The translations under genes and the position numbers were made by a program. This document shows positions 45,765-57,067 of a DNA stretch of 64,000 nucleotides, one piece after another. The notes under the pieces are model-generated. The model did not search any database. It was not told the DNA's origin and saw only the letters and a program-made list of their open reading frames with translations. Position 1 is the stretch's first letter. Every line of letters begins with the position of its first letter. Source of the DNA: Monoplex corrugatus (lineage: Eukaryota; Mollusca; Gastropoda; Littorinimorpha; Ranellidae); assembly GCA_030674185.1 (NCBI GenBank), contig CM060311.1:101059513-101123512 (forward strand), in the 5' to 3' direction.

Positions 45765-46240
45765 CATCCACCTCTGTCCATTTTGTGACTGGGTCTCTGC
45801 TTTGTTTGTCCATTTTGTGACTGGGTCTCTGCTTTGTTTGTCCATTTTGTGACTGGGTCTCTGCTTTGTTTGTCCATTCTGTGACTGGGTCTCTGCTTTG
45901 TACATTCTGTGACTGGGTCTCTGCTTTGTCCATTTTGTGACTGGGTCTCTGCTTTGTTTGTCCATTTTGTGACTGGGTCTCTGCTTTGTTTGTCCATTCT
46001 GTGACTGGGTCTCTGCTTTGTCCATTTTGTGACTGGGTCTCTGCTTTGTTTGTCCATTCTGTGACTGGGTCTCTGCTTTGTTTGTCCATTTTGTGACTGG
46101 GTCTCTGCTTTGTCCATTCTGTGACTGGGTCTCTGCTTTGTCCATTCTGTGACTGGGTCTCTGCTTTGTTTGTCCATTCTGTGACTGGGTCTCTGCTTTG
46201 TCCATTCTGTGACTGGGTCTCTGCTTTGTTTGTCCATTCT
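45765..46240. repeat. 29/33-bp minisatellite, about 15 copies
   Basis: Unit TGTGACTGGGTCTCTGC plus TTTGTTTGTCCATTT (about 33 bp) or a shorter form missing TTTG (about 29 bp), with TTTTG/TTCTG variants. Frames on both strands stay open for up to 180 codons; not genes. Confidence 0.93.
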
Positions 46241-46385
46241 GCAGTGTTATCAGTCTGTCCAGTTTTTTCTGTCTTCACCTCAGGGTCTCAGCAAATAGTT
46301 TGTTTGTCCATTCCACAGTGTTTACATTCTGTCAGGTTTTTTTCTGTCTTCACGTCTGTTTCCGTCTGTCAATAGTTGGATTTTT

Positions 46386-46484
46386 CTTTCCACATTCACT
46401 GTGAGGATCCATGTTTCACATGCATACAGGAAGATGGAATATACAGGGGTACATAACAGCCTGATCCTGTGTTTCATGGAGATG
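46386..46484 (-). pseudogene. LINE reverse transcriptase fragment (RTE/BovB type)
   Basis: On the minus strand it reads ISMKHRIRLLCTPVYS and then IFLYACETWILTVNVERK, the widely conserved LINE segment of the form K.RLL...V.S..LYACE.WTL. About 33 codons, no flanking element recovered; a short relic between two arrays. Confidence 0.75.
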
Positions 46485-46899
46485 TTTTAATTGCCTGTAT
46501 ACCCTACATTAAAGTATACGGACAATCTTTTTTAAACAATTAATTATTGTTTAAAAGAAAATTACCATTTTGTTGAAATTCATGACTTGAACTCAGATGT
46601 TACTTTAGTCCATTAACTACTAACGTACCATAACAGTCAAATTTCACTTCCAATTGCATTTCTAACTGCAAGAAGAACAATTGTTTTGCAAGATTTGGAG
46701 GGGGTGGGGGCATAGCTGTGGTAATATGGAGGATAAAAGCTGAAGGTACATGTATACAAACTGCGTGAATCAGGCCGTGACTAGATTGTACAGAATCCCA
46801 GTAGCAATAAGTATGCAACACGTTGGTAGTCTGCAGTACAAATGATGGGCAAAGTGTGATGTGAAGTAACTGTGGGCTTAATGTCTAGATGGCATTGTT
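46485..46899. other. Unique spacer
   Basis: AT-rich sequence with no recognised feature apart from a G-rich run near 46700. Confidence 0.45.
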
Positions 46900-49262
46900 G
46901 TTTTCCTTCTTCTTGTTGTAGTATGTTAAATGGGTCAGACCATTGTTCTCCTTATTGTAGTATGTTAAAGGGGTCAGACCATTGTTTTCCTTCTTCTTGT
47001 TGTAGTATGTTAAATGGGTCAGACCATTGTTTTCCTTCTTCTATTGTAGTATGTTAAATGGGTCAGACCATTGTTTTCCTTTATTTGTAGTATGTTAAAT
47101 GGGTCAGACCATTGTTTCCTTCTTCTTATTGTAGTATGTTAAATGGGTCAAGACCATTGTTTTCCTTCTTCTATTGTAGTATGTTAAATGGGTCAGACCA
47201 TTGTTTCTTCTTCTTTTGTAGTATGTTAAATGGGTCAGACCATTGTTCTCCTTCTTCTTATTGTAGTATGTTAAATGGGTCAAACCATTGTTCCTTCTTC
47301 TATTGTAGTATGTTAAATGGGTCAGACCATTGTTTCCTTCTTTTTGTAGTGTGTTAAATGGGTCAGACCATTGTTTCCTTCTTCTTATTGTAGTTGTTAA
47401 ATGGGTCAAACCATTGTTTCCTTCTTCTATTGTAGTATGTTAAATGGGTCAGACCATTGTTTTCCTTCTTTTTGTAGTATGTTAAATGGGTCAGACCATT
47501 GTTCTCCTTCTTCTATTGTAGTATGTTAAATGGGTCAGACCATTGTTTCTTCTTCTTATTGTAGTATGTTAAATGGGTCAGACCATTGTTTTCCTTCTTG
47601 TTGTAGTATGTTAAATGGGTCAGACCATTGTCTTCTTCTTCTTATTGTAGTATGTTAAATGGGTCAGACCATTGTTCTTCTTCTTCTTATTGTATGTTAA
47701 ATGGGTCAGACCATTGTTTCCTTCTTGTTGTAGTATGTTAAATGGGTCAGACCATTTTTCTTCTCTTATTGTAGTATGTTAAATGGGTCAGACCATTGTT
47801 CTTCTTCTTCTTATTGTAGTATGTTAAATGGGTCAGACCATTGTTCTCTTCTCTGTTGTAGTATGTTAAATGGGTCAGACCATTGTTCTCTTCTTTTGTA
47901 GTATGTTAAATGGGTCAGACCATTGTTCTTCTTCTTCTTAGTTGTAGTATGTTAAATGGGTCAGACCATTGTTCTTCCTTCTTCTTGTTGTAGTATGTTA
48001 AATGGGTCAGACCATTGTTCTTCTTCTCTTTGTAGTTAAATGGTCAGACCATTGTTCTTCTTGTTGTAGTATGTTAAATGGGTCAGACCATTGTTCTCCT
48101 TCATTTGTTGTAGTATGTTAAATGGGTCAGACCATTGTTTTCCTTCTTCTTATTGTAGTATGTTAAATGGGTCAGACCATTGTTCTTCTTATTGTTGTAG
48201 TATGTTAAATGGGTCAGACCATTGTTCTTCTTCTTTTGTAGTATGTTAAATGGGTCAGACCATTGTTTTCCTTCTTCTTGTTGTAGTATGTTAAATGGGT
48301 CAGACCATTGTTCTTCTTATTGTTGTAGTATGTTAAATGGGTCAGACATTGTTTTCCTTCTTCTTGTTGTAGTATGTTAAATGGGTCAGACCATTGTTCT
48401 TCTTCTTGTTGTAGTATGTTAAATGGGTCAGACTATTGTTTTCCTTCTTCTTGTTGTAGTATGTTAAATGGGTCAGACCATTGTTCTTCTTCTTATTGTA
48501 GTATGTTAAATGGGTCAGACCATTGTTTTCCTTCTTCTTGTTGTAGTATGTTAAATGGGTCAGACCATTGTTCTTCTTATTGTTGTAGTATTTAAATGGG
48601 TCAGACCATTGTTTTCCTTCTTATTGTAGTATGTTAAATGGGTCAGACCATGTTGTTTCCTTCTTCTTATTGTAGTATGTTAAATGGGTCAGACCATTGT
48701 TTCCCTTCTTAGTAGTATGTTAAATGGGTCAGACCATTGTTTTTCCTTCTTGTTGTAGTATGTTAAATGGGTCAGACCATTGTTCTTCCTTCTATTGTAG
48801 TATGTTAAATGGGTCAGACCATTGTTTCCTTCTTGTAGTATGTTAAATGGGTCAGACCATTGTTTTCCTTCTTAGTTGTAGTATTGTTAAATGGGTCAGA
48901 CCATTGTTCCTTCCTTGCTGTAGTATGTTAAATGGGTCAGACCATTGTTTTCCTTCTTGTTGTAGTATTTAAATGGGTCAGACCATTGTTCTCCTTCTTC
49001 TTGTGTAGTATGTTAAATGGGTCAGACCATTGTTCTCCTTCTTCTATTGTAGTATGTTAAATGGGTCAGACCATTGTTTCCTTCTTGTGTAGTATGTTAA
49101 ATGGTCAGACCATTGTTCTCCTTCTTTATTGTAGTATGTTAAATGGGTCAGACCATTGTTCTCCTTCTTCTGTGGATGATGGTAGAGTGAGTATGTTAAA
49201 TGGGTCAGACCATTGTTTTCCTTCTTCTTATTGTAGTATGTTAAATGGGTCAGACCATTAAT
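46900..49262. repeat. 45-bp minisatellite with polypyrimidine-TAG module, about 53 copies
   Basis: Unit TATGTTAAATGGGTCAGACC plus ATTG and a variable TTTTCCTTCTTCTTGTTGTAG module. The first half is nearly invariant; the pyrimidine part varies in length (TTCTTC repeats, TATTG/TTGTTG) from copy to copy. Each unit resembles a 3' splice site (Py tract then TAG). It ends at an interrupted unit near 49175 (TGTGGATGATGG) and two final copies. Confidence 0.94.
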
Positions 49263-49916
49263 CTGCTCTCAGGTCATCAGTCTAATGAATAGCAAAAAAT
49301 ACATGGTTTGTTCTTTGGCCCTGCTGTATTGTGTAGTAGAGTAACACCCACCCACCCTGAGTGTGTGTGTGTGTGTGTGTACGTGTGTGTGTATGTGTGT
49401 GGTGTGTGTGTCTACACTGATACTCATCTCTTTTCTGTTGGCATGTGATGGCGTAACCTGCGATGTGCATATCCTTTCAATTATTTCTTCACTTACACAA
49501 GTTTCTTAAAGATAAAATGTTATTGTTACACCAAAGATGGAAAGATAAAATCAAAATAACCCTACTCTTCCTGATCAAGATTGTTTTCAGACATTCATGC
49601 GAAGGAATTCATTTCCCAATTTTAAAGCATGTTTTCTATATTTTGGTGTCTATTTTCTTGCAGTGGCGCTTGTGGTTTAGTTAACATTTAATGAACGCAT
49701 CAGAAATAATATTTCAAAACACATGATTATGAACAAAACTAACTTGCCTATCAAAACAAGCTCCTTTGTAATTAGTTTCAATAAACTGTGTTCATGAAGT
49801 GGTGTGAATGGAAATTTCATGTTCATGAATTTCTGTTCATGTTCAAGACTTGTAATTAATTGTACCACGTGTATATTCCGTCATGACGGCCCTGTAGGAC
49901 AAGTACAAAGTGTCAC
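49263..49916. other. Unique spacer with short (GT)n
   Basis: A (GT)n run with ACG/ATG/GG interruptions at about 49361-49412. The rest is AT-rich with a local GTTCATG repetition near 49790-49845. No exon seen. Confidence 0.6.
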
Positions 49917-50216
49917 ATTGTATTGTGTTGTATTTTCCATCCAATGAAGTGATGATGTATTGTGTTGTATTTTCCATCCAATGAAGTGATGATGTATTGT
50001 GTTGTATTTTCCATCCAGTGAAGTGATGATGTATTGTGTTGTATTTTCCATCCAGTGAAGTGATGATGTATTGTGTTGTATTTTCCATCCAGTGAAGTGA
50101 TGATGTATTGTGTTGTATTTTCCATCCAGTGAAGTGATGATGTATTGTGTTGTATTTTCCATCCAGTGAAGTGATGATGTATTGTGTTGTATTTTCCATC
50201 CAGTGAAGTGATGATG
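49917..50216. repeat. 37-bp minisatellite, 8 copies
   Basis: Unit GATGATGTATTGTGTTGTAT plus TTTCCATCCAGTGAAGT, 37 bp, with CCAATGAAG in the first two copies and CCAGTGAAG in the rest. No indels. Confidence 0.95.
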
Positions 50217-50276
50217 TCCAAACTCTTCTCTTCAAGGAGAGTGCATTTAGCAGAGCAGCCATGTTGCAAGACCCAC

Positions 50277-51527
50277 AGTGTCCATGATACAAGCGTGACA
50301 TTTGGTATACTGGTACCTGAGTTTTTATGATACAAGCATGACATTTGGTATACTGGTACCTGAGTGTCTATGATACAAACATGACATTTGGTATACTGGT
50401 ACCTGAGTGTCCATGATACAAGCATGACATTTGGTATACTGGTACCTGAGTGTCTATGATACAAGCATGACATTTGGTATACTGGTACCTGAGTGTCCAT
50501 GATACAAGCATGACATTTGGTATACTGGTACCTGAGTGTCCATGATACAAGCATGACATTTGGTATACTGGTACCTGAGTGTCCATGATACAAACATGAC
50601 ATTTGGTATACTGGTACCTGAGTGTCCATGATACAAGCATGACATTTGGTATACTGGTACCTGAGTGTCTATGATACAAGCGTGACATTTGGTATACTGG
50701 TACCTGAGTGTCTATGATACAAGCATGACATTTGGTATACTGGTACCTGAGTGTCCATGATACAAGCATGACATTTGGTATACTGGTACCTGAGTGTCCA
50801 TGATACAAGCGTGACATTTGGTATACTGGTACCTGAGTATGATACAAGCATGACATTTGGTATACTGGTACCTGAGTGTCTATGATACAAGCATGACATT
50901 TGGTATACTGGTACCTGAGTGTCCATGATACAAACATGACATTTGGTATACTGGTACCTGAGTGTCCATGATACAAGCATGACATTTGGTAATACCAGTG
51001 GTACTCCTGAGTGTCTATGATACAAGCATGACATTTGGTATACTGGTACCTGAGTGTCTATGATACAAGCATGACATTTGGTATACTGGTACCTGAGTGT
51101 CTATGATACAAGCATGACATTTGGTATACTGGTACCTGAGTGTCTATGATACAAGCATGACATTTGGTATACTGGTACCTGAGTGTCTATGATACAAGCA
51201 TGACATTTGGTATACTGGTACCTGAGTGTCCATGATACAAACATGACATTTGGTATACTGGTACCTGAGTGTCCATGATACAAGCATGACATTTGGTATA
51301 CTGGTACCTGAGTGTCTATGATACAAGCATGACATTTGGTATACTGGTACCCGAGTGTCTATGATACAAGCATGACATTTGGTATACTGGTACCTGAGTG
51401 TCTATGATACAAGCATGACATTTGGTATACTGGTACCTGAGTGTCTATGATACAAGCATGACATTTGGTATACTGGTACCTGAGTGTCCATGATACAAGC
51501 ATGACATTTGGTATACTGGTACCTTTT
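50277..51527. repeat. 43-bp minisatellite, about 29 copies
   Basis: Unit TGATACAAGCATGACATTTG plus GTATACTGGTACC and TGAGTGTCTA (43 bp). Variants are GTGTCTATG/GTGTCCATG, AAGCATG/AAACATG/AAGCGTG. One unit at 50842 lacks a few bases and one at about 50990 carries an extra, partly inverted segment (AATACCAGTGGTACTCC). Confidence 0.95.
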
Positions 51528-53300
51528 TCCATGACAGTGAATAATACCTGAAGGGCCACTAATTGCTGGTTTCAGAGAAATTTGAATTGTACAAAAACAG
51601 GGGTGGGAATTCTGCTTTGATCCACGGATTTTGTAGCACAGCAGAAAGAATCAGACTAGTTTCTTTCTGTTCAAAGTGGTGTAGTATGTGTATGATTTGT
51701 ATTTTAATATGTGCTTGTACAGAAATTAAATGAGAAAAATCCATTTATAAGCACTTTGAATATCTCATTTGATGCCCGATTGCATAAATCCCTTAAAACA
51801 TTTTTCCAGATGGGCATGTCCCAAGACCCTTCCTAGATTTCCTCCTTTTTTTTTTTTTCTTTTCTTTTCCGCAGTTTCCCACCCCTGAAAAAGAATAATA
51901 CATGATTAGACATATTTTTGAAAAGCTTGCTTATTTCTCACAAGGTAGGGTAAACCCGTCTTAAAACCGACCAATTTTGGTTGATGTAAAATCGGCCCGA
52001 TTCCAGGGTTTGCCTCACAAAACTGAAAGTACAGTCACTGCTGTTATGGAAAATAGGCGAAAGAAACTGATTTCGGTCACCAAGCTTGTAGGATTTGCCA
52101 ATGAGAAGTACAGGTATTTTTTAAAATGATGACACATTACGACGCTGTGGGCCACTCATGTCCACATGCTTCCAGGTGCCATGCGGGAAAAGCCAATTTT
52201 CACATGATCACTTGTTGACACCTTGTGGGAACTACTACCTGACGCAGTCAAGAGAGAACTGATTCGCTACTTGCAGGTCACATGTGTAATGCATAGACAT
52301 GCACTGCAGAAGCAATTTCAAGCTTTGGATTACATTTAGAACAGTTTCTCTCAAAAAAATTGGGTTGGTTGTAATTTTCATCAGGCTGAATACCTGATTA
52401 ATCTAATATCTGACCAAATCTCTCTCTCTCTCTTCTCTTTTCCTTTTCAATTTCTCTAGCTTGCTGTGTTTGTCTGTCTTTCACTCACTCGAAGCACCTG
52501 TGTGTGTGTGTGAGTCAGGTGGGAGCCATATAGATCCAGATGGGCCTACTTCCAGCACTGCCACACTATATAAGCACTGACAGCACCTTTGTAAAATGTA
52601 GGCAACACAAAGGGACATCAGTCATTCACAGGAAACACTGATGAAAATCAACAAGGCATATGTTACTCAAGTACAAACTGGCTTTTAGCTACTTTTGATT
52701 GAAAAAGCCCTATTTTAATCCAGTAATGTGCACACCCTTCACAGTATTTATGCTGGTCAGTGTTCAGATCACCCCTGGTCAGATTTTACATCCACTTGGT
52801 CAGATTTAGATCATGTACCCCTGTTTTTCCTGCAGCATATTATAAGACTGCAATACCCCATGTAACATTTTCAAAATCAGTGATGAATTACAGAAGGTCT
52901 ACTATAGGCATCAAGCTGCTCTTGCTAGTCATTTATGAAATATTTCTGAAGATACGCCAAAAATACTGTGCCTTGTGACTGAATCATCGGATTTAGATCA
53001 CTTTACCCTATATGACAAATACTGCATGAATGTTTAGAAAAAAGATTTTATGCAACTTTTCATATTTTTGATACATATTAGCACCCAGTGTTATTGCATT
53101 AGTATAGTTGCTTCCATTCATTTCTATTTATCAGTGTGTGTGTACAAATGTGTCATTTGTTTTTTTCTTTTTCCAGAATGATTAGGATCATTATTCTTTA
53201 CATTTGAAAAACAAAGTCTGTCCAACAAGAACACGAAATATCAGTAGCACGAAAACAAGAGGTTTAGTCTGCTTGGACAAACTGTCATTTTGCATGAGCC
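51528..53300. other. Unique sequence, no gene supported
   Basis: Ordinary AT-rich sequence with poly-T at about 51847, (CT)n at 52420-52436 and a short (TG)n at 52500. An acceptor-like TTTTTTTCTTTTTCCAG at about 53160 is followed by a stop after two codons in one frame and no convincing exon. Nothing recognised on either strand. Confidence 0.5.
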
Positions 53301-53870
53301 CCCAGAGCGAGCATGCAAGCGCACACACACACACACATACACAGAAATAGCAAGAAACAAACATGCAAACGCATTCACACACTAAATTAGAACTTGGGTA
53401 GTCATCCCTTTTCTTCATCAGATGTGTTAGGAATGTAAATTTTGCCTGCATTCTTTCCTCTTTAAATTCAAGCCTGAAATAGAGGTGTGTGTGTGTGTGT
53501 GCGTGTATGCGTGTGTGTGTGTACGCTCATGTGCATTTGTATGGATCATTCATAACCATGATAGAAGGAATAAAAAGTGTAGGCCTACATTACACACAAG
53601 TGTGGTGACTGAATAGTTGTACATGGATATGTCAAATCATTCATAAACATGACATATGAACAATAGTGTGAATGTGTCATCACAAACATGATAGAATGAA
53701 ATGGTAGCACGTGTGTGTATGTGTGCATCATTAACAGTATGATGAAATAAAATGAGTAATTGTATGTATGTGCATGATTCATAAGCATCTGATAAATAAA
53801 AATGAATGGTGTGTGTGTATGCATCGTTAACAAAAGTGACTGAATGAATAATCATATGGCTGTGTTCTTG
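53301..53870. repeat. (CA)/(TG) microsatellites and degenerate about 60-bp repeat
   Basis: A (CA)n at 53320-53342, (TG)n at 53484-53521, then four to five diverged units of about 60 bp at 53528-53850 sharing CAT(C/G)ATTCATAA, ACATGATAGAATGAA and GTGTGTATGTGTGCATCAT. Divergence is much higher than in the other arrays, suggesting an older one. Confidence 0.65.
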
Positions 53871-55374
53871 TTGGTTATTTTTGTTTGCTGTATGTTATTT
53901 TTCAAACTGAGCATACAGCTTGATAGATAACCGATTTTTCTGCATTTATGCTTTACATACTGCAGGGCTTGTCATTTGATGCTTCTTTATAATTTTGAAT
54001 AAAACTGAAATTCATTAGTAAGGAATCACTTTAAAATTCATGACATTGAAAATGTGTTTGAAAGTTTGTGCAGTTGCCTTCATACACAGTTGTTTCTCTA
54101 TGACTGTATTTGAGTTATGAAAATCACTGTCCTTGGATTTGAAATACAATAAGGTGCCACTACCCAACACACACACAGCTTGCAAAACTGGAATACAGAC
54201 CCAGGCTCAGATCTGGATTTTCAAATGCCACTACCTAACACACACACACACACAGCTTGCGAAACAATGGAACACACAGACTCGGATCTGGATTTTCAAA
54301 ACGATGATATATAATTACATTCATGGAAATAATACATGATCATTTGCCTGAAATGTGTCATATTCAAATAATGCGTGAATGCATACTTGCAGATTTTTCT
54401 TATCAGACCCTTTAAACCTACACACTTGCAGAACCATCAGCATACCCACCATGAACAACATTCACAGAAATAACATCAGTACTTGCATGGACTGGACCAA
54501 AGGCACAGGACAATCATGTAAATGCATGCTTTTCACACATCTGACCTAATTCACAGTTTCTCACCATGTTTCAACATCAAAACTCTGCTTATCTAGTGAC
54601 ATTTTGAAGCTGCTACAGACAACAAAAACTTAAGTGATCTCTTACAGTCCGCCACTTCAGTCAAATAATAACAAGATCACAATACAACTGCACTGTCTAT
54701 GATACAAAAAATACAGAACCTGGCCCAGTTCTCTCTTGCTAAATTTGTTCTGTCCTCTTCAGTCTTTCACTGGACCACATGAAGGTGCTTGTCTGCTGGA
54801 GGAGACCAACATTTCACCAACAGGCAATCTTAAGCAGATTTTGTGACAAGAGTCAGGTCCCATCTACAGTCTCACTCTGATCTAGTGAAGACTTCAGCGC
54901 TGACAGCTAACTCATCATCAGAACTATTCTTGATCTAAAAATGATAAATTCAAACCATCATGACTGTTTGAACATCAGAACACAACACAGGCCCCTTCTT
55001 GATAATCTTAAGCCTGCAGGAAATGCATTCAAAAGAGTGAATCTTAAGCCTGCAGGAAATGCATTCAAAAGAGTGATACAAAGACATGCAAGTAAAACAC
55101 CCACAGACCATATACTCCAAATACACTGTCTCAGAAGTAATAAAAAAATCTATGCATCTACATGAGATGTGCAAAGGAATATCCAGGCCAAACAGACACA
55201 AATAAGCATTTTAACCAGTTACACTGCAATACCTCTAGGTGCTGACCATTTTCTATACATCAAAATGAACACCCCCCCCCCCCCCCCCCTAATCAAAAAA
55301 CATTGCCAGGTATGACTATCGCTATAGTCTGGTGTGAAAATGAACAGAGTATGCTAACTTTAAAGTATACAAGG
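53871..55374. other. Unique sequence with small duplications
   Basis: A 75-bp-scale duplication at about 54155-54300 shares GCCACTACC(C/T)AACACACAC and ATCTGGATTTTCAAA. A 35-bp tandem pair at 55008-55076 shares CTTAAGCCTGCAGG and AAATGCATTCAAAAGAGTGA. A (C)19 run lies at about 55270-55289. No exon accepted. Confidence 0.6.
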
Positions 55375-55895
55375 TGACCAATAGCTCAGCTACAGCACTG
55401 TGCTGATAACATGGAGGTCATGAATTCAATTCCTGTACTGGCCAACATGACATAACTTAGTGGTGGCCCATTTAGCTTGGCTGGTTAGAGCATAATGTTC
55501 AACATGACTTAACTTAGTGGTGGCCCATTAGCTTGGCTGGTTAGAGTGCAATGTTCAACATGACATAACTTAGTGGTGGCCCATTAGCTTGGCTGGTTAG
55601 AGCACAATGTTCACAATGCAGCAGTCGTGTGGTCAACTTCCAGGCGGGCCAGTTTCCATCAAAAAAGTAGGACATCAAGACCTTGTCAGCCAGTGTACAA
55701 GATCATTTTGGATCTTGTCTATCACATGGCATCTATGCATACAGAATTTATTTCAAGCGTGGAGACATCATTTTGAGAAACTGAACCTATATATCTTCAT
55801 TGTTTGTATCTGTCCTGCCATGTGGGCACAATCTGTCTGAAATGAACCTGTCCCACTATCTAGTTCTACTTATCAATAAACGGTGTGATCGATAT
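55375..55895 (+). mobile_element. tRNA-headed SINE with triplicated A-box segment
   Basis: A tRNA-like head at 55377-55443 has A-box TAGCTCAGCTACAGCA and B-box-like AATTCAATTCC. It is followed by three tandem copies (about 56 bp each) of ACTTAGTGGTGGCCCATTAG plus CTTGGCTGGTTAGAGCA, itself A-box-like, the last leading to a second B-box-like GTGGTCAACTTCC at about 55630. The body has GGGCCAGTTTCC, ACCTTGTCAGCC, ATTTTGGATCTTG and GAGACATCATTTTGAG, and ends near AATAAA at about 55875. It is a composite of two heads, not a functional tRNA gene. Confidence 0.7.
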
Positions 55896-57067
55896 ATAAA
55901 TGTGATGTTTCATTTGACCAGTTAAACAGCATACAGTTATCAATCATATCTATTTACTCTGCTGGCTTACCCACATGCAAACAGCCAAAGCAAGCATGAA
56001 AAAACACGACGTTTTCTGGTCCTTTGCATTTAAAATGGGAAACATTGCAAGAATAAAAAAAAATGTCAAACACTGTCAAATCATGCACTGAATTGATATG
56101 GGAATATCAATGGCAAGAAAACTCATTCAGGTAAAATGTAGTTGATTCTTACAAATATTCGCCTTCTTCATACAGTCTGACATGTTTTCAAGTCTACGAT
56201 AATATTAAAGCAAAGCAAAAAATGAGAATGTTTGTGGCTTGTTATTCTTGTTTCTATTACTGCACATAAAGAAAAGGCCAATATCAGAATAACGCTAAAG
56301 CAAAACAAAATTATGTAAGGCACCATACTCATGCATTTACATCCAATTCTACTCCTTCATAATGAAATGAACTATTCAACTTACACAACAGCCATAAACT
56401 TTAAGCCATAGCAAAGTAATAAATTCTAAGAAGACACAACACCACAACACACACACACACACACAAACATCTATTGAACCAAGAAACTACAAACAAAAAG
56501 TAGTAAAACTCTGTATACATCTATCTGATTATTTGGCATACACAACCAACCTTAATGAACACAAACATTCCCATTGAAAAGTGCAGAACGAAATGACTGC
56601 AAATTGAAATGATTTATTGCTTGCACTAATAATTGCTGCATTTTCAACGTTTTAAGTTTCAATACATAAGCACATTTCATTCATTTGAAAAAATATTTCA
56701 AACATGGCTTCTGAAATCAAAAGCTGGAAAATGACATAAAACCAATCTCAGCATCCATGGAATTACCTCTTTCATTTTAGTGCAAGGTGTACGTGCGGGG
56801 TCAGGAAAATACAGAAATATGGACTAACATTTCAGTCAATACTTTGCAGAACATGAAAACTAGCAACACTGTAGTGAGAGAATGTGGCTATGAAATACAA
56901 GTTTTTCTGTTGACAAGACAATAGGAATTTATGCTATACAAAAATCAGTAGGCTGTGACGATACTAACATTAACTCACAAAAAAAACCCACAAAAGAAAT
57001 GCATCTGGAAACAAAGGAGAAAAATGCATCCAATGCTTGACTTCATTCAGCTTTAAACAAGCAAATG
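55896..57067. other. Unique AT-rich sequence, possible distal 3' UTR of transaldolase
   Basis: No exon or repeat except (CA)n at about 56447-56465. On the minus strand an AATAAA signal is present at 56618-56613. If the transaldolase transcript reads through the arrays it could end here, but that is only a possibility. Confidence 0.3.
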
